Assembly (NCBI GenBank): GCA_948470475.1
Contig: OX419336.1
Location: 39,198,420-39,262,419, forward strand
Direction: 5' to 3'
Source of the DNA: Galaxea fascicularis
Lineage: Eukaryota > Cnidaria > Anthozoa > Scleractinia > Euphylliidae
Length of the DNA stretch: 64,000 bases
Every line of letters starts with the position of its first letter. The stretch's first letter is position 1. Positions 1-10,753 of the stretch are shown in pieces. Below the pieces are notes generated by a model. It had not been told where the DNA came from, did no database searches, and saw only the letters and a program-made list of their open reading frames with translations. The position numbers were made by a program, and so were the translations under genes.

Positions 1-1615
1 CTTTTCCCGCATCCGAAGTGACGTCACGTCTTTCCCTGCCTTGAGAAGTCCATGCACGGTTACAAAGGAAACTTTGTTGGGCGAAGATGTGTTGCTTTCG
101 CCCTTTTGGCGATGTTGTTTGAGTTTTTCCTTGCTCTGGCAGTGAATTTTGTGCTTATTTTCTCACCAATAGCTCTTAACTCAAATTGTTGATAGGGTGG
201 CATCTAATTCAGGTAAATATTTGCTATTATTTCCTTTCCTTGCAGTCTTACCATTTCGCCCTGACAAACAAATCCTGGCTCGCCCCATTGATGTTTACTT
301 TTCTTTGTTGTTAGCCCAAGTTGTGCTTTGTATTTTCATTCCTACCTCTACATTCTGGTTCAGTGATAACCGATAAACCCACGACAGACAAAGTCCACCT
401 GTGAGATGAATTAACTGTGGAGATTTTCCCCACAAGTGCGAACGTTATCGAGTATTCGCTCCAAAAGACTCACTAAGCCTGAGATTTATTGAAGGACTGG
501 ATGCGAAATTAAGTCTTGTTCTAGTTTCTTTTCTTTTTCTTTTTTTTTTTGTCCATGAAACATTTTCCCTGGTTTTTCACATTCTTGCTGCATACAAAAA
601 CAGAAAGGTCATAGACGTTGCTGGGTCTTGGGGCTCTTGGGAGAGGACAGGGGAAGTTGGGTTGGTGGGAGGGGGTTGGATTGAGGGACTCCTTGAAATT
701 CGTCTGACGAGCCTCTGGGTTCTTCTAAACCTCACCATTTGTCAAAATGAAATACAGCATATTGTGCTGATTTGTTTGATCCAACCTCCAAAATATATAG
801 ATTTTTATTTTCAGACCTGTAGACTTTTGTTAGGTAATTAATTTTGCATCAGTACTGAAGTAAACAGGACTAAACAAAGGTAAAAAAAAGGTAAAATTTC
901 CTTTAAATGTTTTCAAAACAGTAGAATGTATAATGTGGCTTTCAGCCAGTTTACACAGGATATATCCCATTAGTTTAAGTCCTTCTGAGGAAACCCTTTC
1001 AGAGAACATTCTAATAGGCAGTCAGAATATACAGCCAAGATCATATTATTATTGTGCGACACTTGCTCCCTCTGCCCTCTTTAATATTAATACTTGTTAC
1101 TAGAGACTAGGGAAAGGAGATTTGAAGAACAAGAAGGGTACAACAGAAAGCGCATGTGGGATGTTATGCAACTGCAGAGACATGCAAGTTCAAGGTCTTT
1201 TGTTAAGTGTGCATTTACAAAATGGTTTGATGAGAAGTGCAGGGTACATTAGATAATTTAATTGTCTAAAATAGTGTAGTTTCATGGTTAGTAAGTTAGC
1301 ATTTGGCAAGATTTCTGCCCAGACCTGCACTTCAATCATTAAAAATAAAATTCCAATTATTCTAACTATTTGAACCATTTTTTAATACTGGGTTTGCCAG
1401 ATACACACATGCAAGGCATGCTGTATAGTAATTTACTATGGGGCTTTGCAGAAATATTGCCTAGATTTCTAAAACCATGGATCAATAACCAATCACCCTA
1501 GTCCAACAATTTTAAATTTTTGTCTTTTTGCTTCTATTTTGTAGCTTCCATATTGCAGTGTGCTTGAAAGAAATAAGAGCACTTTTCACTGGCTGTGTTT
1601 TTGGTTGATAACCAC
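1..1615. other. non-coding stretch upstream of FLYWCH-MULE gene
   Basis: I see no convincing exon here. The first 30 bases contain a perfect palindromic CRE/ATF-type octamer (see separate entry). The rest is AT-rich, with a T-run near 535-550 and scattered short frames lacking any domain signature. It may contain the promoter and 5' UTR of the gene starting at 1616, but no clear TATA box or transcription start can be chosen by eye. Confidence 0.4.
19..26. promoter_or_regulatory. CRE/ATF-like palindrome TGACGTCA
   Basis: A perfect palindromic CREB/ATF octamer lies at the very left edge, followed directly by a second ACGTC. It is about 1.6 kb upstream of the FLYWCH-MULE start codon and could equally belong to a gene left of the window. 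The match is seen directly; function is inference, and an 8-mer alone is weak evidence. Confidence 0.25.
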
Positions 1616-4600
1616 ATGGCAGAAATAGAAAACCCTTTTCCTGCCACAGATTGCAGTATGACTCAAGAAAATATCTCCAGTGGTGAGTTCATATTATTGG
1701 TTTTAATTTGGTAGAAAATTAGACTTTTTGCACTCTCTTAACTTTATTTTTCTGTGTGGTTTCTTCACAAGTAAAGATAGTTAGTACCTCTATACAGATG
1801 AGTGAATAATTTAATACTGCACAGCAAAGGTCTACTGGATTTTCTTCAAGTGAACTGCACAGTTTTGGGATCACATTAATTTTGATTTTATTAAAAAAAA
1901 TATTAAAATTATATGTTACATGCCGAGGGTGATGCACTAATTTAATTTATACAATTTTCAATAATGTAATTTTTATGATGTTAGTGGATTCCTTAATGTA
2001 TCCACTGTGAAACTGTATTTGGGTTTCTAGTTCATGTCATTAAATTTTTGCTGGATAATTTCATGTGGGTAGAATGTTGCTCAATCCTTTGTTGTACAGA
2101 TTGACGTTTGAATTTTTATCATAGCATTCTATTGTTGTGCTTCTGCCACAGTTATAGATGCTCCTGCTACCACTGATATGTGTTCGGTTCCTGAAGAACA
2201 ACAATCCCCACCAATCATTGTGCACCTAACACAGCAGTTGATCCAGGAGATAAATGGGGACCAGGTTACCTATCGGTTGGTTGAAGAAGGTACCACCTGT
2301 GATCCTGCTGTTCAAGTTCCGATGAATGTAGATGAGTCATCTACTACTCAAGAACAAGGATCTACTGTTAATGACCCTGTCATTGAAAACCACACAGAGC
2401 AAGTGGAGACTGTGACTTACCAAATAATAGAGAAGGGCACAAGACGTGCGAAGGCTAAGCTGGTGGACAGCAATGGTTACACCTACAACATCAAGACACA
2501 ATTACCAAAAGCTACTTATTGGCAGTGCAGCGTGCGCCCCAAGTTGAATCATTGCAGAGCCACGGTAGTTCAGCGGGGTGACGTATTTCAACATGGACAC
2601 CATGCTCATAATCACTATGCTAAAGTTGGAGCAGCAGCTGCTGGCAAAATCGCAGCATTGGTCAAACAGGAGGCAATGAACAGTCCACTCAAATCTGCGA
2701 GTGCTATTGTTAATGAGGTACAAAATACGGAGGCTCAAGTACAGTATACTCCCACTGTTAAAAGTAGGGAGTCTCAGAAGAAGTTCAGTTCAGTTAGAGA
2801 TACTGTACTTACAAATTTATACATTATACATTGCCCATAAATTATGGGACCAGTCACATTTATTTGAACATCTTATCATATACCTCGTCTACGATGTTGC
2901 TAACAGTGATCCGCAGCAACAGAAACTTCTTGGCTCGACATCTAGTGGAACAGAGTGAGCATTACATACAATCAACAACATGTGACCAGTATTTTTGAAA
3001 TTTAATTAGTTTTCAACTTGACGTGTCAGTTTCTCACCAATGAGATTTCAGAGTTCCCATGGGAATTTCTCTCATTTCTTGTCAATTAACATACTAAAAG
3101 TTGATTTCTCATCCTCATTTTCCTTCATACATTTGTACTTTAAATAATTATCAACATTTTTTCTCATTTACCGTGATTCACATTTGTACAGGTTCTTATG
3201 GCTGAGCTTGGTGATAGTCCCTTGCCTAGTTTTATAAAGCCTGATTGCCTTGCCAGAACTGCTAATAGAGTCAGGCAATTTTCAAGACCTCAGGATCCTT
3301 CCAATCTTACCTTTGAAGTACAAGAGGACCATTTACCAGCAGCTTTTTACAAAGGAGACATACTCAAGCAGGGAAGAAGGCACCTCATTTTTGCAACAGA
3401 CGATCAATTGCGGCTGTTAAGAAAAGCAAAGAGTTGGTACATAGATCAAGCATTCAAATTTTGTCAGGAACCGTTTAAACAACTTTTGACAATTAGTGCT
3501 TTTGTATCTTCTGAAGATGATGTCAAACAAGTTCCTCTTGTCTTTGTTCTGATGTCTGGAAGTGAGAAGAAAGATTACCGTAAGGTTAGTGAAAGAAAGA
3601 ATTGTGCTGGCATCCATGCACCAACTGATTATAAAATAGTAATAATGATACACATTACATACTATTTAATCATACAATGTAATATGCAACTACATTTTAA
3701 CTCATATTTCACTATAACTTTAATGAACCTGCATTTTCCATTTTTGAGAATTTGAAAATGATGACATGGAGTCATCGAAACGTCATTGGTTGCCTTCAGT
3801 TATTTTCATTCTTAATTTAATAATAATAAAAATAGAAATAATAATAACAATATTTGAATATTTATGCGTGCTTAATTCTTTAGGACCATATACGGCCTTT
3901 ATAAACAAGGTCTTGCAACTGAAATAATACGTATAAAAAGAGGAATCAGAACTTAAGTTACAAGTTCAACAGTTAAAAACATTAGCAACCACAAATATGA
4001 AGACTTAGGCTTAATTATTAAAAATCAATTGTGCCTAAAACCACCATACAAATGTGGTTTCATGTTGATCACCTTGAACTGCATTTCCTTTCTTTCACGT
4101 GTTACCCGTAAAATTAATGTAGGACTAGGAGTCTAAAGAAAATAAACTTGCATGAAATTTTAAACCGTGAACACGTTAATTATAAACGACATTTGGTACA
4201 TTTAGTACAAATAAGTGTGATGTACTTCAACTTTCTTTAGGTTATGAAGAAAATCCTTGCGCTCTTGCCCAGTGCACCCTCTGTTCGGCAGATTACCGCA
4301 GTCTTTGAACAGGTTCTGTGGTCCGTGTTACAGCGACTATTTCCTAATGCAGCAATAAAAGGTTGTGTTTTTCACTGGAACCAAGCTGCATGGCGGACAG
4401 TAAGTACAGAATTTATGAATCTGTGTAATAGTCCGCTTTGGAAAAATTAATGTCTGGATTAAGTTAAATATGAAGCCAGACGTTTCTTTGTGCAAGTCTT
4501 ATCATGTGCTCTGTTGAGGTGATAGTGAACTGAGGATTGTGTCTTTATTATTTTAGTCTGTAGAATTTGAATTTAATAATTTAATTAATTTATTTATATT

Positions 4601-7303
4601 GCGATCATATATCAACCAAGTCTTGTCTGACTTCTGTTTTTTTTTATTAATTTATTAATTTATTTTATTTGTAGTATTTTATTTATGCCAAGTCCATCAC
4701 AGTACCTACACTACTGACAATACGTTACCTAAACTACCTACGATACTTACACCACGGTACTCACACGGCTTACAATACAATGACTTCTGTGTTGATATAG
4801 ACAGCAAAAAACAGTTTCCATGTTTTGGGAGACTGGCCAACAGTGAGATTACTTGGAACGTGCTACAATGTACATCCATGTGTATCATACCGTATTTCCA
4901 ATGATCTTGTACCATGATCTTGCATTTTAATTGGTCAAGAAGTGTTTGCAATTAAAGTATAGACGCGCCAATGACATCAACTTGCATAAACTTCATCTGT
5001 AGTTCTCCTTTGTAGAGTTTTCGATCCTTGTGAACATTCATATTTTCCAATCACAATCCTTGTTAAATTTGTATTAGTCAGTAGGCTTGCTCTCCTGTTA
5101 TACATGTACAGCTGTAGATCATAAATGCGCAAAGAAATCTGTGCACAAGTCATCACCGTCACGGTTTTTAAAAACATTTCTTATCTTCTGTGAAATAATT
5201 AATCTTTGATACGTTAAATGGATTCCATAAGGTCGATTGCCCTCACGCAAGAACATCAGTCACGTGCACGCTACCTCGCCTATGGGTTGTAGCGTACTTG
5301 ATATTTCTGTGTTCTGATATGTGATCGGCTTGACCAAAAGGGATTACTCGTAAAGTCATTATACCTCTATAAGACGGACACCTGGTGTGGGTCCCTACCG
5401 TTTTTCAGTCATTTTACTCTGACTAAATTCTGCTTAAGACGGGCACCTCCATTAGACGGAGACCTGATTACTTTGAAACGTGTTTAATAGTGCAAAAAGT
5501 AAGACTATTTAAAAATCTCCTCATTTTTCCTTTTCTCATACTCAAATGTACTATTATCGTTTTCTTTCCCGTATTCCCTCACTTCTTTTTACTCAAGACC
5601 ATAACGTTCTCGATTTTGTATGTTTTTCATGACTTGCCTAGATTAGCCTTAGCTACCTGCGGGCCGGCTAATTTTGTTTTCCGTTGTAATGTATGGAAAA
5701 TAAAATAGGCCATTTCCGAGTTCATGTCTGCCTCCTCTTCAAAGCGAGTCTAAGTGCGAAGTTTTTGTTATGAAAATTAGTTTTCATTCATATGTAAAGT
5801 AGAACTAATTACCATCACAAAAACTTCGCACTTAGACTCGCTTTGAAGAGGAGGCAGACATGAACTCGGAAATGGCCTATTGATTTGATTTGACTATTAA
5901 ATTGTTTTGTTTCATGTATTTTGTTCGGCCCCACTAGCTTTTGCGCTGAATGTACTGCCGAGGGTAAAATATTAATAAAGGTTATTTTAACACTTATTTT
6001 ATTGACATTAGGCAAAGTTAGTTTATTCCAAATAGTTGCATTTGCAGTTACAGTTTGTAGAAGCTCTCAACTTTTGTTTAAACAAACAAATGTTCTTTTT
6101 TTTAGTCTTGTGTAGGCTTCTCCCGACGGTGTCCGTCTTAGGGCCTCTTCATATGAGCCCGGTAACCGGGCTGGCTCGGTTACCGAGATGAATTCTGTAG
6201 TGTGTTCATATGGGAAATTTCAGCCCGGTGGACCAGGATGAATTCAAGAAACACAACCAAAATGGCGGAACATAAACTTGTATTGTTCGCGACTGTCATG
6301 GCTTTGTGGACTCTTGTAACTTTACTAATAGAGCTAATTCGCTTACTTCTAAAGTGGAATTATATACAACACCAAAATTATGCCATTTTAGCCGCTATGT
6401 TGTGAGAGCGAAGCCATTTTACCTAAAATGTTTCATCCCGGTCACCGGGCTGGAGTGTTCATATGGGAAAATTTTCATCCCGGTTACCGAGATCTCGGTC
6501 GCAAAAACCGAGATCTCGGTAACCGGGCCAGCCCGGCCTCTCATATGAACACATCGATATTTTTACAAAGAAAAGAGTGGCCAGGCGAGATCTCGGAAAC
6601 CGAGCCAGCCCGGTCGACCGGGCTCATATGAAGAGGCCCTTAGAGAGAGTTGATTGTAGTTCAAGTGTCACGGCGGAAAATACTTGAAAACACTATTGTC
6701 TCTTTGGCAATTCCATGAAAATGTCGTGTTGGGTTGCTTATAACGAGCTGAATTCTATCTTTAATTTAGATTCAAGAGCTTGAACTCCAGAAGGCATACA
6801 ACAGTGACAAGGAGACTAATCTCTTTCTTCGTAAAGTATTATCACTGCCATTTTTACCCCAAGACGAAATTCAACCAACGTTTGTTCGTCTGTGGGTACA
6901 AGCCACTACTGCCCCGCTGCAGTTGTTCATACAGTATATATCTACCGCCTGGATATACAACACAACTTGGCCACCATCAACCTGGAGTGTCTTCCTAACG
7001 GCTGTGCGAACATATAAAGACGTAAAAGGGTGGCAGCATAGCCTGAGTCGCCGTTTGGCGTGGAAAAAACAACTCCCTTTGTATGTTCTCATTACGCTGT
7101 TGCACGAAGAAGCAAGTTGTCTCACTGATTTCCAAGGCAAACCACTCTCTGAGAAAAAAGTAAGAAAAGCAAGGAATCAAAGACCTCGAACCACGCAGGC
7201 AAAGCTTTGTCACGTTTGGACCAAGTACAACGACCAAGCTGCGACAGCAACTCAACTCTTAAAGTTATGTGCAGAATCTGTCACTGGGATAACTTCAGTG
7301 TGA
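1616..7303 (+). CDS. FLYWCH zinc-finger / MULE transposase-like protein, 5 exons
   Basis: Spliced gene with exons 1616-1682, 2152-2717, 3192-3584, 4241-4399 and 6770-7303. All introns are GT-AG and every junction keeps frame, giving 572 residues from the ATG at 1616 to the TGA at 7301. Residues about 117-177 form a FLYWCH zinc finger (YWQC, a second Cys nine residues later, HAHNH), presumably DNA-binding. Exons 3-5 carry a MULE/Mutator-type transposase core: Asp296 in WYIDQAF; a FHWNQAAWRT motif typical of the family (here preceded by GCV); and Glu398 in IQELELQ. The expected second catalytic Asp (a DFE motif in relatives) is Val363, GTC at 4301-4303, so transposition activity is doubtful. 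An uninterrupted multi-exon frame with a lost catalytic residue fits a domesticated gene or an inactive element. A poly(A) signal follows at 7453. Family assignment is from remembered coral homologues. Confidence 0.85.
5706..5879. repeat. hairpin MITE, GGCCAT termini, TA target site
   Basis: The element is almost entirely two inverted arms of about 65 bp. It begins TAGGCCATTTCCGAGTTCAT and ends with the exact complement ATGAACTCGGAAATGGCCTA, around a short AT-rich loop. TA at both ends fits a TA target-site duplication of Tc1/mariner-type nucleases. Terminal bases GGCCAT are shared with the elements at 8284, 35274 and 42540, but the arm interior differs, so it is a separate subfamily. Confidence 0.8.
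6141..6639. repeat. PIF/Harbinger-type MITE with TTA duplication
   Basis: Perfect terminal inverted repeats GGGCCTCTTCATATGAGCCC / GGGCTCATATGAAGAGGCCC are flanked by TTA on both sides (6138-6140 and 6640-6642). A TWA duplication with GGG-starting TIRs is the hallmark of PIF/Harbinger. The interior contains several palindromic CCGGTTACCGAGATCTCGGT-like blocks. It also has a short ATG frame at 6262 in good Kozak context (48 residues, hydrophobic), possibly a vestige of a parent element. Confidence 0.8.
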
Positions 7304-8283
7304 CGCGCAAACGTTTTTTAAAGATTTTGTCTTATTTAAGGTATATACAGTGTAATTTACACAATACTCCTGCAAGTCTGTTTTGTGTTCAGAGCATCAA
7401 GATTTGACTTGAGTATTCAGTTGTACATTGCATTTCTTGGCGAATCTATGACAATAAAAGAAAAAGAGACAAAACAGAGCCGGAAAGAGGAAATGCTATT
7501 TAGTTTTGAACCATCTCTATTCTTACCTTGGACAAATAAGTAAACAAAAAAATATATATGGTGTTTTTTTCACTTCTTTTTCATCATTTTTGTCCATAGA
7601 CAACCGCAAATACGTCTGTAGTTTCACTGTGCTTATTGAAAAATGTCACAAGAGCGCTGCAAAATGTTTAAAACGTTTTATTGTTGCAAATACGTTTATG
7701 GATTCATCCAAATTATGTGATGGTGCCCCTTTGACCGACATGAATGGTTTTGCACCCAACTTGTGTAACCAGATAACACTGTAATTTTAAAAGCCTACGT
7801 TTTCAATAAAATGGAGTTATATGGGGGTGACAACTCTAACAAACTTTGTGTCTTGTTCCGGTCTTTACTTAGTTATTTGTTGTATTTCTAGAATAGGCAG
7901 TATTTTAATGTAGCGTTAGTATAGGGTTAGTAAACATCTGTAAGTCGTAAGAGACAAAAAGGAATGAGACACCTAACATGTGATAATTCTATAATCCTAT
8001 GGTGCCACATTAAAATAAACCTTTGAAAGTGATACAAGGAAAGACCAATAGAAAGAATTCGTGTACATTCAAAGAATCTTCAGCCGTCTTAATGTACTAG
8101 TTCCTTAGGTTTGAGAATCGCTATTTCAAAATGTTGCAGTAACTACGTTACAGCGTTGTATTTCCAGGTGTATTTTTCCGTTTTTGGTCTACAACATAGC
8201 CCGAAAGTGCTGCACACAGGCAGATTAGATTCAGTTTCAGTCCGTCGCATTTGAATTAGGCGTTACATTTTCTTGACGATGAA
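7304..8283. other. 3' UTR and intergenic spacer
   Basis: Downstream of the FLYWCH-MULE stop I see poly(A) signals near 7453 and 7805 and then AT-rich spacer without a recognisable exon, RNA gene or repeat terminus. Confidence 0.35.
7453..7458 (+). terminator. poly(A) signal AATAAA of FLYWCH-MULE gene
   Basis: A canonical AATAAA hexamer lies 150 bases after the TGA stop and is the first good candidate on this strand. A second AATAAA occurs near 7805. Assignment to this gene is inferred from position. Confidence 0.45.
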
Positions 8284-8434
8284 TAGGCCATATTCGTATT
8301 CTCGGTATTGAACTGGATCTAGCATGAAGTGGAGGCTCTTGCGGGGGAACTTTTCATATGTAAATGTATTCCCCAGCAAGAGCCTCCACTTCATTCCAGA
8401 TCCAGTTCAATACCGAGAATACGAATATGGCCTA
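8284..8434. repeat. hairpin MITE, GGCCATATTC family, copy 1
   Basis: The arms run from TAGGCCATATTCGTATTCTC to the complementary GAGAATACGAATATGGCCTA, almost perfectly inverted over about 60 bp, with TA at each end. The loop carries CATATGTAAATG. The same family recurs at 35274-35419 (full) and 42540-42606 (one arm). No coding capacity. Confidence 0.8.
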
Positions 8435-8439
8435 ATTTG

Positions 8440-9390
8440 GTTCTTTTACCGAAATTTCCATTATACTGTTATGAAAATTTTCTAACGTTAACAGACGAGT
8501 AAAGGAATACTCCAGGTAAACATCAATCTTAATTCCACAATTACCAATGCATGAACAATTAAGCCAGAATTTAATATCAGTTTTGCAAACAAAGTTTAAA
8601 ACTTGTGACGAACGAAACAAACTTTACCACGCCCGCAAACCAATTCATACAAATATCAAATCTGAAGGCTACTCATCATAGTAATTTACTCTCTATATAA
8701 AATTGATGTTTTCTCCTAAGGTTTTCGGTCTTCATCTTGTCCCGATAATTCAATGAGCTCACATGAAAGCAAGGTATTACTTCAATCTTTCTTGAAAGTT
8801 GGACCTAAGTTCTTTTAGATAACCGTTTCCGAAAACCTTTGGAAATTTTTCTTTGCATATTTTGAGAGGACTTGCTGCGAAAGTGAAACGATGACTTAGC
8901 GGAAATGAGCTTTGCCGACTTCCAGAAAACGAGAAACTCCAGCCGAAAAAAGTTAGAGTAGCGAGACTACCAGTTATTCATTGAAATGGAAAATCGGAAC
9001 TTAGTTTTCATGTTATGAAGAATAAGCCTTAGGATAAAGAGTAATGATCGACCGAGAGGTAAAGTGTCCGGGAAATAGAACCATATACCATTTGGTCAGG
9101 AGTTTTCGATTTTTGTAGACTGCCATCACTGAATTCCATCGGAAAAGTTCTAAGTTATTCTAATGCTGACAAGATTTGTTCGTAGACAGTGATACCAACG
9201 CGCCGATTTGTCGGTGCAGACAGTGATCCTGCTTCCCCGTAAAAGCAGCGTTTTGCAATTATTATCTACTGCAAAACATACGGAGATTACACCATTGCTT
9301 ATAAGCCATATATGGATCAGAGATATTCGTATTGTTATCTACTTTACTCTTCGATAACAATTCAAATCTTTTTGTTCACGTTTTATTATC
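8440..9390 (-). repeat. ~1 kb dispersed repeat, copy 1 (inverted relative to copy 2)
   Basis: The whole stretch is recognisable, in reverse complement and the same order, at 22880-23865. Shared landmarks are the AAACCAATTCATACAA segment, the GGTTTTCGGTCTTCATCTTG segment, and a block with repeated GTTATCTACT motifs around CTTATAAGCCATATA. Divergence looks like roughly 15-25% with indels. No coding frame or terminal inverted repeat is evident, so the class is unknown. Confidence 0.65.
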
Positions 9391-9403
9391 TTTTGACTGC
9401 TCA

Positions 9404-9765
9404 GTTTTGATCAGCTTAATTGGTAGAGCACCAGACTGCTGGGCGGAAGAGGGCAGTTTCAAACACCAGGCCGAATCCCAAACCAAGGTCTGGTAAGATC
9501 ATGCTGACTGTGTGATTAACATCTGCTTCAGTTCAGATGATCATGTCACTGGGCAGTTAAGCCGTCAGCGTTGTCTCCTTTACCTCCACACGTAAAACTG
9601 GAAGGAGACGTGAAAGGACCCACACACCGAACGAAACTGAAGTAGGACACGTTGTCCCATGTTGTGGTCTGTCCTGACTTACATCAGGGCTGGATAGAAT
9701 CTGGGCGATGGGCTAACTAACCACCCGTCCCTCAGGGCCTCTGTTCCAACTACGGGACAGGCGAC
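9404..9765 (+). repeat. tRNA-derived SINE, copy 1
   Basis: A tRNA-like head with A box (CAGCTTAATTGGTAGAGC) and B-box-like segment (CAGTTTCAAACACC) is followed by a body shared with copies at 26792-27204, 21704-22063 (minus) and 48178-48410. The body includes TTCAGTTCAGATGATCATGT and GGACCCACACACCGA. Degraded head and no clear duplication: an old insertion. Confidence 0.7.
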
Positions 9766-10330
9766 TAATCAGTGGAGAATGGAATTGAAGGGAGGAATTT
9801 AAAGTTTGGATTCCAACAAGGTTTGGCATCTTGACTCTGACTTGAGGTGTGTATGAATGAAAATTAGTTTTAATTTTAGCGTTATTTCGTCTTTTGAAGG
9901 TCATGATCAGATTTTATGTGCGCAACCTTTCTTATAGATCTTGAAATGTTCTTACTCAGGAACCAGACGTTTCCTTTCTTCTTCTCCTTTCAATTTGTGT
10001 TGGTCAATAGCCTTCAATTCTGTGAAGCAAGTTCAAGTCTGTGAAGGAAGCCAAGAAGGGAAAAAAGAAAGGAACAAAAAAACTTTCACAAGGCACACCC
10101 ATTAACACTTGTGTGCAAACTCTGGTGATTCAACAGTGCCTTGGCCTTTGGTCACGGTCATACGATACGATTTGTTGGTTTAATGTATTGAAAACCGAAG
10201 GTAAACGACGATTTCTGGAGTCTTCTTTGAAAACAATCTGTCTTGGAAGATACACATTACTAATGATAATTTCACTAAATGGATTGGAATAATTTTCGCC
10301 ACAAATCGTTTAGTTTTGCTAATGATTTCT
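9766..10330. other. spacer without supported gene
   Basis: AT-rich sequence with one short frame (10041-10292) rich in Lys at its start and lacking any family signature. I see no repeat ends here. Confidence 0.3.
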
Positions 10331-10334
10331 TTTA

Positions 10335-10560
10335 ATTCCCTGGGGGTGTGGGGGTGGGTACTCTCTTATATGGCCTTAACGGGGGCGTGTGGCCCAGGGT
10401 ATGGTATACAACCGATCTAAATGTCTTAGATAGGGTCTGACAAATCTGAATTCTGTCTTAAACTGGATAGAGAAATTAGATATTTGATCAGATATTCGTG
10501 TCTTAAACAAGGCCAGGGTTTGAGCGCCCTACCCGCACTCCCCCACCCCCCGTTTGATTT
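10335..10560. repeat. G-rich/C-rich ended repeat fragment
   Basis: It starts with CCCTGGGGGTGTGGGGGTGG and ends with an imperfect complement CACTCCCCCACCCCCC. The interior includes a run resembling the GGGTACTCTCTTATATGGCC repeat that is common, as I remember it, in coral genomes. The class is not determinable from one copy. Confidence 0.35.
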
Positions 10561-10753
10561 ATAGAGAACCGTTTTCTCGCATGACAATGTTATCATCATC
10601 ATCATTTTTATTTATTTAAAAACACGGTAAATACATCAGGCATTAACATTAGGCATTAAAGCTACGAAATACTATACATGTATACAGATTAATCTTCTGA
10701 AATCTAAAATATTGCTAATTATGAAAGAAAGGTAAACTAAATTATAGCCTGTT

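Larger units (their letters stand above)
5360..6655. mobile_element. Tigger/pogo-like DNA transposon, non-autonomous
   Basis: The left end reads CCTCTATAAGACGGACACC. The same 13-mer TAAGACGGACACC recurs inverted at 6128-6140, where a later Harbinger-type MITE interrupts the terminus; after that MITE the sequence resumes as TTAGAGAGAG. A second internal TTAAGACGGGCACC-like copy sits near 5433. CTCTATAAG(A)CGGACACC ends are characteristic of Tigger/pogo families (knowledge). No transposase frame is present. Outer limits are approximate because the terminal bases are diverged. Confidence 0.6.
4400..6769. other. intron 4 of the FLYWCH-MULE gene, loaded with nested TEs
   Basis: This 2.37 kb intron is much longer than the other three (469, 474 and 656 bp). 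The excess is largely mobile DNA: a Tigger/pogo-like element from about 5360 to 6655, containing a hairpin MITE (5706-5879) and a Harbinger-type MITE (6141-6639) inserted in the Tigger's right terminus. The donor is GTAAGT at 4400 and the acceptor TTTAG ends at 6769. Confidence 0.7.

Noticed and set aside
4706..5177. Minus-strand frames in intron 4
   Set aside because: They have no recognisable motifs and lie antisense in an intron of a well-supported gene.
10041..10292. 83-codon frame starting with a Lys-rich segment
   Set aside because: No splice context, no domain and no support from neighbouring sequence; consistent with chance.
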